Below, piece after piece: positions 1 to 8,766 of a stretch of 43,074 nucleotides of DNA; position 1 is the stretch's first letter, and the number at the start of each line of letters is the position of its first letter. Position numbers and translations under genes: made by a program. The stretch is from NCBI GenBank assembly GCA_034111325.1, contig JAWUXM010000025.1, positions 1 to 43,074 on the forward strand, given 5' to 3'. The notes under the pieces were generated by a model. It worked only from the letters and a program-made list of their open reading frames with translations. It had not been told where the DNA came from and did not search any database. The DNA comes from JAWUXM01 sp034111325. Lineage in GTDB: Bacteria; Pseudomonadota; Alphaproteobacteria; Rickettsiales; JABIRX01.

Positions 1-2
1 TA

Positions 3-311
3 AATTTATGGCTTAGCTTCTCGCATGCTGTTATTATCGCTTATTTGATTGGCATGAGTGTTGCTTTTATTCTCAATAAAATCTTTGTTTTTCCTAAATC
101 AAGCAAAGCATATCATAAACAAGCACGAGATTTCATTATCACTAATCTATGCTTCTGGCCTATTGTCTGGGCGGCATCGATAGAAATTAAAATATTATTA
201 GAATATTTAGGAGTTATTACCGTCTATGCTGAAAACATAGCTCACCTTGCAGCACTCAGTTTACCTATATGCGCTAGCTTTTTAATATATAAATTTTATG
301 CTTTTAAGTAA
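3..311 (+). CDS. GtrA-like membrane protein, 5' end outside the window
   Basis: This is the C-terminal part of a small multi-span membrane protein of the GtrA type. Members are four-helix proteins thought to help move lipid-linked sugars across the inner membrane. The frame is open from base 3 through an upstream stretch with no stop. The TTG at 45 is therefore probably an internal codon, and the true start lies before the window. The visible part contains a hydrophobic helix, then the family-typical turn LNKIFVF, then two more hydrophobic helices, ending YKFYAFK. A second GtrA-like gene lies at 9867-10346 on the other strand. Its position before manC fits a role in surface polysaccharide or glycolipid assembly, but the substrate cannot be inferred. 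Family call fairly sure, function tentative. Confidence 0.7.
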   Translation, partial: NLWLSFSHAVIIAYLIGMSVAFILNKIFVFPKSSKAYHKQARDFIITNLCFWPIVWAASIEIKILLEYLGVITVYAENIAHLAALSLPICASFLIYKFYAFK

Positions 312-320
312 TAATAGCAC

Positions 321-338
321 TGAAGGCTATTGCCTTCA
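321..338 (+). terminator. Hairpin after the GtrA-like gene
   Basis: A 7-bp perfect stem (TGAAGGC / GCCTTCA) with a 4-nt loop begins 9 nt after the stop codon. No clean T tract follows, so it is a weak terminator at best. The rest of the gap to manC (339-522) holds a promoter candidate and no gene that I can see. Confidence 0.35.
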
Positions 339-463
339 CAATTCTACTCGCTCTTGTATCTAATTTTACCTAACTGCAAATGTACATTTAAAGATAAATT
401 TGGCATTAGTTGCCAAGCCTAAAGCCGCCCCTATTGTACAGGTATCTGCCGAATAACACTAAA

Positions 464-492
464 TTGACATTCCTAAAACTTAACTCTACTGT
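464..492 (+). promoter_or_regulatory. Sigma70-like promoter for manC
   Basis: A perfect -35 hexamer TTGACA (464-469) is followed after 17 nt by TACTGT (487-492), which keeps the key T, A and final T of a -10 box. The predicted start of transcription is near 499, about 24 nt before the manC ATG. No clear Shine-Dalgarno is present in the short leader. Confidence 0.5.
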
Positions 493-522
493 GAGAATCA
501 CTTGCAACTTTTTACTCATACA

Positions 523-1947
523 ATGAAAAATCTCTATTCTGTAATATTAGCTGGCGGCTCTGGCACAAGGTTATGGCCATTATCACGCTCTGCCTATCCA
601 AAACAATTTATTAAATTATTTGGGGATGAAAGCCTTTTTCAAAAGACAGTACTGCGCAATAGTAAGTTATCAGACCATGAACCAATTATATTAGTTGGCA
701 AAGAACACCGCTTTATTGTTGCGGAGCAACTGCGTGAAGTCGAAATTAAGGCTACGATAGTAACCGAGCCAATCGCAAAGAACACGTCTCCAGCCGCTAC
801 AGTAGCCGCCCTTATCATAACAAAGAAATCCCCTGAAGCTTTAATGCTAATTAGCCCCTCTGACCACATTATCAATGATGAGGAGGAATATAGAAACAAC
901 ATTGTAACAGCAGTACAGGCTGCTAAGAAAGATTTCTTAGTTACCTTCGGTATCAATCCAACAACACCACAAACTGGATATGGATATATTAAAAATGGTA
1001 GCCAGATTGATGACAACATTCCTAACTGTTTTCATGTCAGCACTTTTACTGAAAAGCCTGATAAGGAAAAAGCAGCACATTATGTTAAGAGTAAAAATTA
1101 TTATTGGAATTCTGGAATCTTTCTCTTCCCTGTTAAAAAATATTTAGACTTAAAACAATCACTACACCCTCAAACATTTAGTGAATGTGAAGAAGCTTTA
1201 GCAAAAGCGGAAAACACTCATGATTTTTTACATATTGATGAAAGCTCTTTTAAAAAAATTAAAGAAAACTCAATCGACTATGCAACAATGGAAAAAATTG
1301 ATTGCGCAGCCATTGTCCCAAGTAATATGGGGTGGAGCGACCTTGGGTCTTGGGATAGCATATGGAATGAGGGCAATAAAGATAAAGAAGGCAATGTCTT
1401 ACATGGTGACATCAAAACCCTTAATGTAAAAAATTCATATATAAGAACAGAAGAAAACAAGCTGGTCACGGCAATAGATTTGGATAATCTTATTATTGTT
1501 AATACACATGATGCCGTGCTTATTGCTAATAAAAATCGCTGTGAAGACGTTAAGGTAATAGTGAATCAACTCAAAAAAGAAAAACGTAATGAAGTAACAT
1601 ATCATACAAAAGTATATCGCCCTTGGGGAAGCTTTGAAAATATGGAAGAAGGAGAACGTTATAAAGTAAAAAAATTGATCGTCAGACCAAGCCGTTCTTT
1701 ATCATTGCAATATCACATGCACCGAGCTGAACATTGGGTTATCGTCTCAGGTAGCGCAGAAATTCTACGTGGTGACGAAACGCATCTTCTTAATGAAAAT
1801 GATTCAATTTACATACCCAAAAAAGTTAAACATCGTATTAAGAATATAGGAGAAACTGACTTACATATAATAGAAGTACAAACTGGCTCAATTTTATCTG
1901 AAGATGACATTATTAGATTAGATGATCATTATGGTAGAAAAAACTAA
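523..1947 (+). CDS. manC: Mannose-1-phosphate guanylyltransferase / mannose-6-phosphate isomerase
   Basis: ManC makes GDP-mannose from mannose-1-phosphate and GTP in the cytoplasm. The bifunctional form also interconverts fructose-6-P and mannose-6-P. The N-terminal nucleotidyltransferase domain shows LAGGSGTRLWPLSR from about residue 9 and FTEKPD further on. The C-terminal cupin (type II phosphomannose isomerase) has RPWGSFENMEEG and QYHMHRAEHWVIVSG with metal-ligand histidines. About 474 residues is normal for the family. I start at ATG 523 rather than TTG 502, because the conserved MKNLYSVILAGG begins there. Gmd at 8767-9786 would use the product, but no phosphomannomutase gene is present here. 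It has its own promoter candidate and is followed by a CDP-glycerol-type transferase. Confidence 0.93.
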   Translation: MKNLYSVILAGGSGTRLWPLSRSAYPKQFIKLFGDESLFQKTVLRNSKLSDHEPIILVGKEHRFIVAEQLREVEIKATIVTEPIAKNTSPAATVAALIITKKSPEALMLISPSDHIINDEEEYRNNIVTAVQAAKKDFLVTFGINPTTPQTGYGYIKNGSQIDDNIPNCFHVSTFTEKPDKEKAAHYVKSKNYYWNSGIFLFPVKKYLDLKQSLHPQTFSECEEALAKAENTHDFLHIDESSFKKIKENSIDYATMEKIDCAAIVPSNMGWSDLGSWDSIWNEGNKDKEGNVLHGDIKTLNVKNSYIRTEENKLVTAIDLDNLIIVNTHDAVLIANKNRCEDVKVIVNQLKKEKRNEVTYHTKVYRPWGSFENMEEGERYKVKKLIVRPSRSLSLQYHMHRAEHWVIVSGSAEILRGDETHLLNENDSIYIPKKVKHRIKNIGETDLHIIEVQTGSILSEDDIIRLDDHYGRKN

Positions 1948-1984
1948 CTGCATAATACAAAAAAACATGGTTAATATCTTCCGC

Positions 1985-2000
1985 TTATATTCCAATATAA
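1985..2000. repeat. Short inverted repeat upstream of the phosphotransferase
   Basis: TTATATT, two bases, AATATAA: a perfect 7-bp inverted repeat 25 nt before the ATG at 2026. It is AT-only, so chance is plausible. It could be an operator or part of a -10 region. Confidence 0.3.
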
Positions 2001-2025
2001 ACCCATATTGTATTGTAAATCCATT

Positions 2026-3270
2026 ATGAATTATACAACAATCAAAAAGCAAGTAGCAAAGCTCTTGATACGTACCACCATCACTGCAATTAAGGTTGTT
2101 ATATACAGGAGCAAGTTATTTCTCGACATTATATCTAAGCCATTCAAAAAAAAGTGTGTGTTGTTTATGTTCTTTGAGCATGAACATTGTAATTTTGATA
2201 TTAACATGGATATTCTGCTAAGTGCTTTTCATAAGAAATGCGGAAAAGAATACAAGATCATTATTTATGACAAATATGACCATGCGCCCAATATAGTTGA
2301 CAAAAATATATTAACATTACGCGAATGGAGTAAAGTTGAATCACAAATTACACGACATGTCGATTATATATTTTGCTCCTTCTATCAAGATATTATAAAA
2401 GTTCTTAATGTATTAGGTGCTGACAGCTGCACTAAAATTATTAATATTTGGCATGGGATGCCAATACGAAATATTGGAGCTCTTGATAAAGCAGAGGCTG
2501 AAGATTGCAAAGAACTTTTATTATCAAGCAGACGCAATATTGTACACCATATTGTAACATCTAAATTTTATCAGCATATTTTTTGCAAGGCATTTAATAC
2601 TAATATAGATAATGTCCATATATTCGGCAATATACGTCGTCCAATTATACTTAGCCGATGCAAAAGCACTAGCATATATATAAAAGATCTAGCACATAAT
2701 ATAAATTTTACAAAAGTAGTCTTATATTGCCCAACTCATGCTACTGGCAACGATGTAAATATGCCTAATAAACTTTTCATATATGATGATTACAACCTTA
2801 ACAGCCTTAATAAGACCCTTAAAGACCAGTCAATTTTATTACTGGTTAAGAAACATGCCTCTGATCCTATTCAATATGACTCTCTTAATATGGCTTCCAA
2901 TATTGTAGAAATTCCAAATGATGAGTTAATAAAATTGAATGTTTATACACAAAATTTATTCTCTCACACCGATATGCTTATTACTGACGCCTCCTCCTTA
3001 TGCATTGACTATCTAATATGCAACAAACCAATTCTCTTCTCTAATGTTAGACCTGCTTATAAAAAAGATAGAGGCTTTATCTCCGATAAACTTATGAATT
3101 ATGGACACACTATAAACAGTCAAAAAGAATTAATTAAGCATATCTTAAATGAATTGCAAAATGATACTCTCTATCAGAAACGAAATGCTGCCCTTCCTTT
3201 AGCGAACGCATATAATGACAACAATACAACTTCAAGAGTCAAAGAACTATTAGACAAAAGTTACAAATAA
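2026..3270 (+). CDS. CDP-glycerol glycerophosphotransferase family protein
   Basis: It resembles the TagB/TagF family (PF04464), which transfers glycerol-phosphate or related polyol-phosphate from a CDP donor onto a lipid-linked acceptor at the cytoplasmic membrane face. Visible family motifs are INIWHGMPIRNIG in the first half, LLLVKKHASDP in the middle, and HTDMLITDASSLCIDYL followed by NKPILFSN near the C-terminus. The His of WHG and the DASS segment match active-site signatures of the family. A basic, hydrophobic N-terminal stretch may bind membrane. I start at ATG 2026; an in-frame TTG at 2008 is less likely. About 414 residues. It ends 13 bp from the convergent nucleotidyltransferase/HAD gene. 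In Gram-negatives such proteins occur in capsule loci with teichoic-acid-like phosphodiester backbones. The exact donor is unknown. Confidence 0.82.
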   Translation: MNYTTIKKQVAKLLIRTTITAIKVVIYRSKLFLDIISKPFKKKCVLFMFFEHEHCNFDINMDILLSAFHKKCGKEYKIIIYDKYDHAPNIVDKNILTLREWSKVESQITRHVDYIFCSFYQDIIKVLNVLGADSCTKIINIWHGMPIRNIGALDKAEAEDCKELLLSSRRNIVHHIVTSKFYQHIFCKAFNTNIDNVHIFGNIRRPIILSRCKSTSIYIKDLAHNINFTKVVLYCPTHATGNDVNMPNKLFIYDDYNLNSLNKTLKDQSILLLVKKHASDPIQYDSLNMASNIVEIPNDELIKLNVYTQNLFSHTDMLITDASSLCIDYLICNKPILFSNVRPAYKKDRGFISDKLMNYGHTINSQKELIKHILNELQNDTLYQKRNAALPLANAYNDNNTTSRVKELLDKSYK

Positions 3271-3283
3271 TTTTTGAACAAAG

Positions 3284-4825
3284 CTAGTAAACATATGATA
3301 AATTTTTAACTATCAAGCTAGGATAGGAATTAGTTAATTCTTGCACATCAAACATATTACTATCCCCAGCAAGCGTGAGTACAAAATCACAACCTATATT
3401 CTTTGATAATTCAAAATCTGTATATAATCTATCTCCAATAACACATATCTCATCCGGAAGATTATTCTCTATAATCTCCTTTACTAAATTCTTATTTGGC
3501 TTTCCAAATATCATTTCTGGCATTCTATTTGTGCAGGATTTTATGGTAGATAGGAAACATCCAATATCAGGGATATTCCCCTTTAAGCTTGGACAAACTA
3601 AGTCTTCATGAGTAGCCCAGAATTTTATATTAACATTAGAGTTAAGAATGTGGCATATTGTTTTTAATTTAAAAAAATTTATTTCTGTATCATATGTCAT
3701 AATAACCAAATCGTATTTATTGCTATTATTAAAATTAACATTTGGCAAAGATTTTAAAAAAAAATCACATACATCTTCATTAGCACATAGATAGACTTCT
3801 TTAATAAAGTTGCTGCTCTTTATTTCTTGTACACAAGAAGTCAAAGGGGTTACTATTCTAGAATTAGCATCAGGAGCAACTCCTAGCTCATTTAGCTTTT
3901 TACTATAAAAATCCGGAGTCTTTGAAGTATTGTTAGTAACAAATACCATTTTAACAGATTTGTTATTCAACATGCGTTTCAAAAATTGTTTAGACCCTTG
4001 TAATAATTTGCCCTCTATGTACAAAGTTCCATCAAGATCACAAATTATTACTTTCTTATTATCCAAAGAAATTTTACTAAATTTTCTTTCAGCGTCTAGC
4101 AAATCTTCAATGTTATCTATTTCAGACCATCGCTCCCCCCTGCCAATATTAAAAGGTAGAATATTAGATTTAAGAAATAATTCTGGAAAGGCTATTTCCG
4201 TATGAAGCATTTTGTCTTTAAGGATAATTTTATCCATAATTTTTTCCAAAATGTTTATATCATCATAGACAAGATAATATAGATCCAAAGAAAGAGCTGT
4301 GTAATCCTCTTCTTCTATATTTTTTGATATATCAATTAGCTTGCCATCTCTGACAATAACTTTCATTGATTCTGAATTATATTGACCATAGTCTAAAGCG
4401 ATATGGCTTTTACCATTTTGCAGACTTATTGCCTTAAAAAAATTTGATATTATCTTTTCGTCATAGATGCAGTCACCATTAGCAACGATTATACCGCTAT
4501 TTTTACAAGGCTTACATCTTTTTAGTGCTAGGTTGCAAGAATACATATTATTTGTATCCATAAAATTATCATTAACGATAATATTTACTTGATCATATCT
4601 AGTATCCTTCTTTAAGAGATTTGTAATCATATCTCCTTTATAGCCCACCACCACGTAGATTCTATCTTGGCTAACTCCTTCTTTAATATATAAATCTATT
4701 TGGTGTAATAAAATTGGCTTTCCAAGAACCTTAACGAGGGCTTTTGGTTTGCAAGCAGTAATTACAGATAGTCTAGAACCTAACCCTGCTGCTAATATAA
4801 TAACCTTGGTTTTTTTACTAATCAT
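3284..4825 (-). CDS. Fused sugar/polyol-phosphate nucleotidyltransferase and HAD-IIA phosphatase
   Basis: Two enzymes appear fused in 513 residues. Residues 1 to about 245 form a nucleotidyltransferase domain of the LicC/HddC type. It has LAAGLGSRL (11-19), KPKAL (26-30), ANGD (115-118) and the late W-x-EID-x-x-DL motif (233-242). Residues from about 258 form a HAD subfamily IIA phosphatase of the NagD kind. It has DLDGT (263-267), the TNN of motif II (297-299), FGKP, and GDRLYTDFE near the C-terminus. HAD-IIA enzymes include glycerol-3-phosphate and phosphoglycolate phosphatases. Because the neighbour at 2026-3270 is a CDP-glycerol-type transferase, I infer that this protein may make a CDP-activated donor, with the phosphatase acting on a phosphorylated precursor. 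The substrate is not proven by sequence. ATG start at 4825. Confidence 0.8.
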   Translation of the reverse strand: MISKKTKVIILAAGLGSRLSVITACKPKALVKVLGKPILLHQIDLYIKEGVSQDRIYVVVGYKGDMITNLLKKDTRYDQVNIIVNDNFMDTNNMYSCNLALKRCKPCKNSGIIVANGDCIYDEKIISNFFKAISLQNGKSHIALDYGQYNSESMKVIVRDGKLIDISKNIEEEDYTALSLDLYYLVYDDINILEKIMDKIILKDKMLHTEIAFPELFLKSNILPFNIGRGERWSEIDNIEDLLDAERKFSKISLDNKKVIICDLDGTLYIEGKLLQGSKQFLKRMLNNKSVKMVFVTNNTSKTPDFYSKKLNELGVAPDANSRIVTPLTSCVQEIKSSNFIKEVYLCANEDVCDFFLKSLPNVNFNNSNKYDLVIMTYDTEINFFKLKTICHILNSNVNIKFWATHEDLVCPSLKGNIPDIGCFLSTIKSCTNRMPEMIFGKPNKNLVKEIIENNLPDEICVIGDRLYTDFELSKNIGCDFVLTLAGDSNMFDVQELTNSYPSLIVKNLSYVY

Positions 4826-4912
4826 GTGCTCTGCAAAGATTTTTATAAAACATTTTAGGGCCTTTTAAGCCTCAATTTCAATCCTTTGGACAAAATATCA
4901 GTGATGAACACA

Positions 4913-6151
4913 CTATACAATCTCAATTTCTGGAAAGGGAAAAATAAACTTTCCACCTTTACTAATATATTCGGCCTCCCTGCGTAATATCCCTTCTTTA
5001 AAATGCCATGGCAATACTAAGAAATAGTCTGGATTCATCTTTCTTGCTTCCTCTTCAGAAATTATAGGTATATGGGTACCGGGTGTAACACACCCAAATT
5101 TATCTTGATTAACCTCTGCTATAGCAGCTATATCACTGCTATTAAAGCCACAAAATTGCAATAAAACATTTCCCTTAGTTGATGCACCATAACCTAATAC
5201 CTTTTTACCATCTGCAACTAAAGAACGGACTAACTTTACAAGATCTTCCCTATGACGAAATACTCTCTCCTCGAACTCCCTATATGGACGCGGAGTCGAC
5301 AACCCCATACGCTCTTCTTGATCTAACAACCAATTAATAACTGCGTTATTAACATTAATGGATTGGTTGTTTTTCTTTGCTGCAGTCACAGCGAAGCTAC
5401 CTCCGTTAACACTATTCATAACTACATCAACAATTTTTAAATTTGCTGCCTCAAGAATAGTCTTTACTACCCCTAGAGAATAATACTCAAGATGCTCATG
5501 ACAAATTGTATCATATGAATTAGACCTAAGCATAGACGGCATATAACTTTGCTCAAAATGCCAAATACCATCATCCGCTAAGATAGACTCTATATCTTGT
5601 GCAAACTGTATAGGGTTTTCTAGATCATAGAACATTGCAATAGATGTAACAATCTTAGCCGGCTTGCTAACTGCTGCTCTATAAGATTTAGCACTGAAAA
5701 AATCTGGAACTAGCTTGATATCCTCCGGATAGTACGAAGCAAATTTTTTCCCCGTAGGGTCTATTCCGATACGCTCAAGACCCTCTGTACTATATGACTT
5801 TAAGGTAGTACAATCGTTACTGCCTATATCTAAAATGATATCTCCAGCCTCCAATCTGGATAATTTCTCAAGAAAGCGTACCTTCTGCCTAAGATGTTCA
5901 ACCATTGACTGGTTAAGCCCAGAACGGTATCCATAATTATCACCATACATTTCTTCAGAATTATATGAGTGAGAAAGCTGTAATAAGCCACTATCTGGGC
6001 ACCAAACAAGTTCCAAGGGGCCAACGGTGACGTCTTCATCTTTTGATAAAGGGAAAACACCCGTTAGCGCCTGGTGACCTAAATTTAAAACACTTACAAG
6101 ATTTTCACTACCTGAAACTCTACAATTTTTTATTTTTTTATATCCAGTCAT
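4913..6151 (-). CDS. SAM-dependent sugar C-methyltransferase-like protein
   Basis: The three-part layout is that of NDP-hexose C-methyltransferases (NovU/TylCIII type). There is an N-terminal small metal-binding domain, a central Rossmann methyltransferase domain with DIGSNDCT as the SAM-binding loop (residues about 107-114), and a C-terminal domain with GYGASTKGN that resembles the PF08484 nucleotide-fold part. HEHLEYYS is a typical active-site stretch. The N-terminal zinc motif is altered: the usual CxxC pairs read CRVS and CPDS, so two of four cysteines are missing. I recall a capsule-locus subfamily beginning much like this, so the change may be normal there. The likely substrate is a keto-deoxy sugar nucleotide; Gmd or RfbB products are candidates. 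Confidence 0.8.
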   Translation of the reverse strand: MTGYKKIKNCRVSGSENLVSVLNLGHQALTGVFPLSKDEDVTVGPLELVWCPDSGLLQLSHSYNSEEMYGDNYGYRSGLNQSMVEHLRQKVRFLEKLSRLEAGDIILDIGSNDCTTLKSYSTEGLERIGIDPTGKKFASYYPEDIKLVPDFFSAKSYRAAVSKPAKIVTSIAMFYDLENPIQFAQDIESILADDGIWHFEQSYMPSMLRSNSYDTICHEHLEYYSLGVVKTILEAANLKIVDVVMNSVNGGSFAVTAAKKNNQSINVNNAVINWLLDQEERMGLSTPRPYREFEERVFRHREDLVKLVRSLVADGKKVLGYGASTKGNVLLQFCGFNSSDIAAIAEVNQDKFGCVTPGTHIPIISEEEARKMNPDYFLVLPWHFKEGILRREAEYISKGGKFIFPFPEIEIV

Positions 6152-6261
6152 ATATTCTATTTAATTAATTATACTTCAATATGCATGCCACAATATACAC
6201 GCCTCGCCATTTTGTCACAAAATATTTAACTTTCTTCAAAAGAATGCATACTAAGACTAGG

Positions 6262-8712
6262 TTAAATAGAAGAAAATAGCTTTTTAACATTATTGCTAAA
6301 AACTTTGTATGAAAAATACTTTTTTGCATAATCGTAAATTTTTGCTTTTTTCTCGACACCAATCTCCCTCTCTTTAATCAAACGTAGAATCTCTGTTGCC
6401 ATACCATGACAATCACCTATTTCAAATAGAGCCAATTCATCTATGTACTTTTTATCCATTTCTGCCGTAATGACAGAAATGCGAGTTGCTATCACCGGCT
6501 TCTCCAACATCAAAGCTTCTGTAATTTGCGTAGGAAAATTACCTTCATTTTCCGATGTAAATAAGAGTGATAATGATTTTTTGTAAACATATGCAAGCTG
6601 CTGATCTGACAATTTATCAAAACATAATATAAATTTATTATCACCACCACTTAATATAGGTAGAAGCTCTGCACTGCTTAGCGTCAATACTCCATATACG
6701 ATCTCTCCACTCCCTGACTTACATAGCAATGCGTTTGCCAGCTCTACCACCTTAATAAAATCTTTCAGTCTTTTTGAAGCACGCGGTCTCGTTGGATAAA
6801 AGACAAAAGTCTTTGGCAATTGCAAAGATCCTACAGTCTTATCCTCTACATCAGTCGCATTTAAAAAAGGAAGGGGAAATGACACTATTTTTTGTTTCGA
6901 TACCTTCAGAAAAGTGCTTGGTAAATACTCCTGTGTAAATTTTGAATTAGTCAATACAGTTTTTGACTTTTTGGCAAGCGCTCTACCCACAACAGCAAAA
7001 ATCTTCTTACCTCCCATTTCAGCATTACCAGGATAAAAATGAGGCAAGTAATCTGGCAAATAAAGAAGTATATCCTTCTTAAGAAACATAGCTTCAGGAA
7101 ACAAATGATAGTGTGGCACCAAAATACGGCTAATGTTTTTATCTTTGTTTACTCGCACTATATACCGTATATGCCCAAAGCCACTCCTACAATAAAGAAG
7201 ATCAAGCCATAAACCACGCCCAATCGTAGAAGCAACCCTAAATAGGAAGTGCTTTATTGCCTTCACCAAAGGCACTAAAATCACTAACGGGGACAGAATA
7301 ATAGGCATAATCGATCCGCTAAGCAAAATGTTCTTATTATAGGTGCAATCCACAACTAAAATTTTAACCTTTGCACCTTTTGGCAAATGACAATTAAAAA
7401 ACCCTTCTACTCTTCCAATATCAGACCTATAAGCAGTAACTACTACCTCCTCCCCATTATCAAGCATTGCTTTACTCAGCATGCAAGTAACTCGCGCAAT
7501 TCCTTCTTTACAGGCATATTCTTTACCTGATTTAAATACATGAGTACCAAACTTATGAAATAAAATTAAAGTTGCGCCTTTATGTTTTGCTTCACTATTT
7601 GAAGGAGGCTTTTTAGAACGTATATTGTAAATAAAATGAGGAGCACTATTTGCCTTTAAATCTTCACCAGATAACATCTCTCGAAATGTTTGGTCAAAAA
7701 TCGGCCACACATAGCTAGGACTGTATAACTCTACCACACCTTTCTGACTCTCAACAATCTCGCGCGCTAATATGGCGTCTCCTCCATGTACCTTACTGGC
7801 TAACTTAACTAATGATTCTATATCATTAGCCTGCCCAGGAGTACTGTTGTGAGCATAATATTTAGACAATAATGAACCCTTATTATAAAGAACTGGACCA
7901 CCAATAGTCATGAATTCTATAGGAGGCAAGTAACACACAAAAGGCTCAGCATAATGATATATAAATGCTTTTAGTTGCGTAAAATAATTTAGCAAATCAT
8001 CTCTAGCAACATTACCTACTACCCTGCTATCTTGCACTGGTACAATTTGCTTGCCAAAAATTTTATAGTGCTTACCATGAAAATAATGATTAATGTGATT
8101 ATAGTTATTCTTATAATATTCATTATCCATAATGCGCGGACACAACAAGCCCAATTCACTAATAGGTGAATTCATACCCCAAGAACCCAGGCGATCCACA
8201 ACATCATCCGTTATGCAATAAGGCACGATACGCATCCTATCAAGCAACCACTGATCCTCATCATCCAAAGTATGGATACTATGCGGACAAAATTGAAAGG
8301 ATTCTCTATCGGCAATTAAATCAACTCCAACATTATTAATTAACGCTTCTGACAAAGAATATGTCTGACCATATACTCTATAAATCACTGCTCCTTGATA
8401 CGCAATTAAGATATGCTTCAACCACAATGGATTAATAGTAACAATGACCACACCAAAATATTGATTCAATATTTCAGATATTTCTTGATTGATACTATTA
8501 TAAAAGAAGTTCGTATCCATTAACTTCTTTAAGATATCTGCTGGCAATGTTGAGGACATCACACCAGAAAAGTCTACTACTGCAGATTGGTCAATAACAG
8601 CACTGTTATATTGTGGATTAAATACTTCATAGCCCAAAGAACGCAATCTAGGCAACTCCGTTTGCAAAAGAACTTGGTGCATACCAAGCCAAAATATGCG
8701 CTTTCTTTTCAT
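6262..8712 (-). CDS. Large two-module glycosyltransferase
   Basis: This 816-residue cytoplasmic protein seems to carry two GT-B-like modules. The C-terminal part (from about residue 385) is a GT4-like glycosyltransferase. It opens with a hydrophobic strand and a GIARV segment, has the acceptor-domain stretch VLTNSKFTQEYLP and a FYPTRPRASKRLKD segment, and ends with the donor-binding region NEGNFPTQITEALMLEKPVIAT. The N-terminal part (about 1-370) starts RIFWLGMHQVLLQTELPRL. It has a weaker GT-B look, with FVCYLPPIEFMTIGGPVLY in the place of a donor-site helix. A short hydrophobic stretch at about 480-510 may touch the membrane. It sits between gmd and the methyltransferase gene on the same strand, consistent with transfer of a deoxy sugar. 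Which sugars are joined cannot be told. Confidence 0.75.
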   Translation of the reverse strand: MKRKRIFWLGMHQVLLQTELPRLRSLGYEVFNPQYNSAVIDQSAVVDFSGVMSSTLPADILKKLMDTNFFYNSINQEISEILNQYFGVVIVTINPLWLKHILIAYQGAVIYRVYGQTYSLSEALINNVGVDLIADRESFQFCPHSIHTLDDEDQWLLDRMRIVPYCITDDVVDRLGSWGMNSPISELGLLCPRIMDNEYYKNNYNHINHYFHGKHYKIFGKQIVPVQDSRVVGNVARDDLLNYFTQLKAFIYHYAEPFVCYLPPIEFMTIGGPVLYNKGSLLSKYYAHNSTPGQANDIESLVKLASKVHGGDAILAREIVESQKGVVELYSPSYVWPIFDQTFREMLSGEDLKANSAPHFIYNIRSKKPPSNSEAKHKGATLILFHKFGTHVFKSGKEYACKEGIARVTCMLSKAMLDNGEEVVVTAYRSDIGRVEGFFNCHLPKGAKVKILVVDCTYNKNILLSGSIMPIILSPLVILVPLVKAIKHFLFRVASTIGRGLWLDLLYCRSGFGHIRYIVRVNKDKNISRILVPHYHLFPEAMFLKKDILLYLPDYLPHFYPGNAEMGGKKIFAVVGRALAKKSKTVLTNSKFTQEYLPSTFLKVSKQKIVSFPLPFLNATDVEDKTVGSLQLPKTFVFYPTRPRASKRLKDFIKVVELANALLCKSGSGEIVYGVLTLSSAELLPILSGGDNKFILCFDKLSDQQLAYVYKKSLSLLFTSENEGNFPTQITEALMLEKPVIATRISVITAEMDKKYIDELALFEIGDCHGMATEILRLIKEREIGVEKKAKIYDYAKKYFSYKVFSNNVKKLFSSI

Positions 8713-8766
8713 TTAATATATTATTTTTATGAACCAGTACATACTCCGAGTCTCCACAAACACAAC

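Noticed and set aside
312..522. Small gene or JUMPstart/ops-type antitermination site before manC
   Set aside because: No frame with a start and SD, and no GGCGGTAG core. Only a weak hairpin and a promoter candidate are seen.
6165..6362. A 65-residue minus-strand frame between the methyltransferase and the large glycosyltransferase
   Set aside because: It overlaps the 3' end of the large glycosyltransferase in another frame, has no Shine-Dalgarno site and no recognisable domain.
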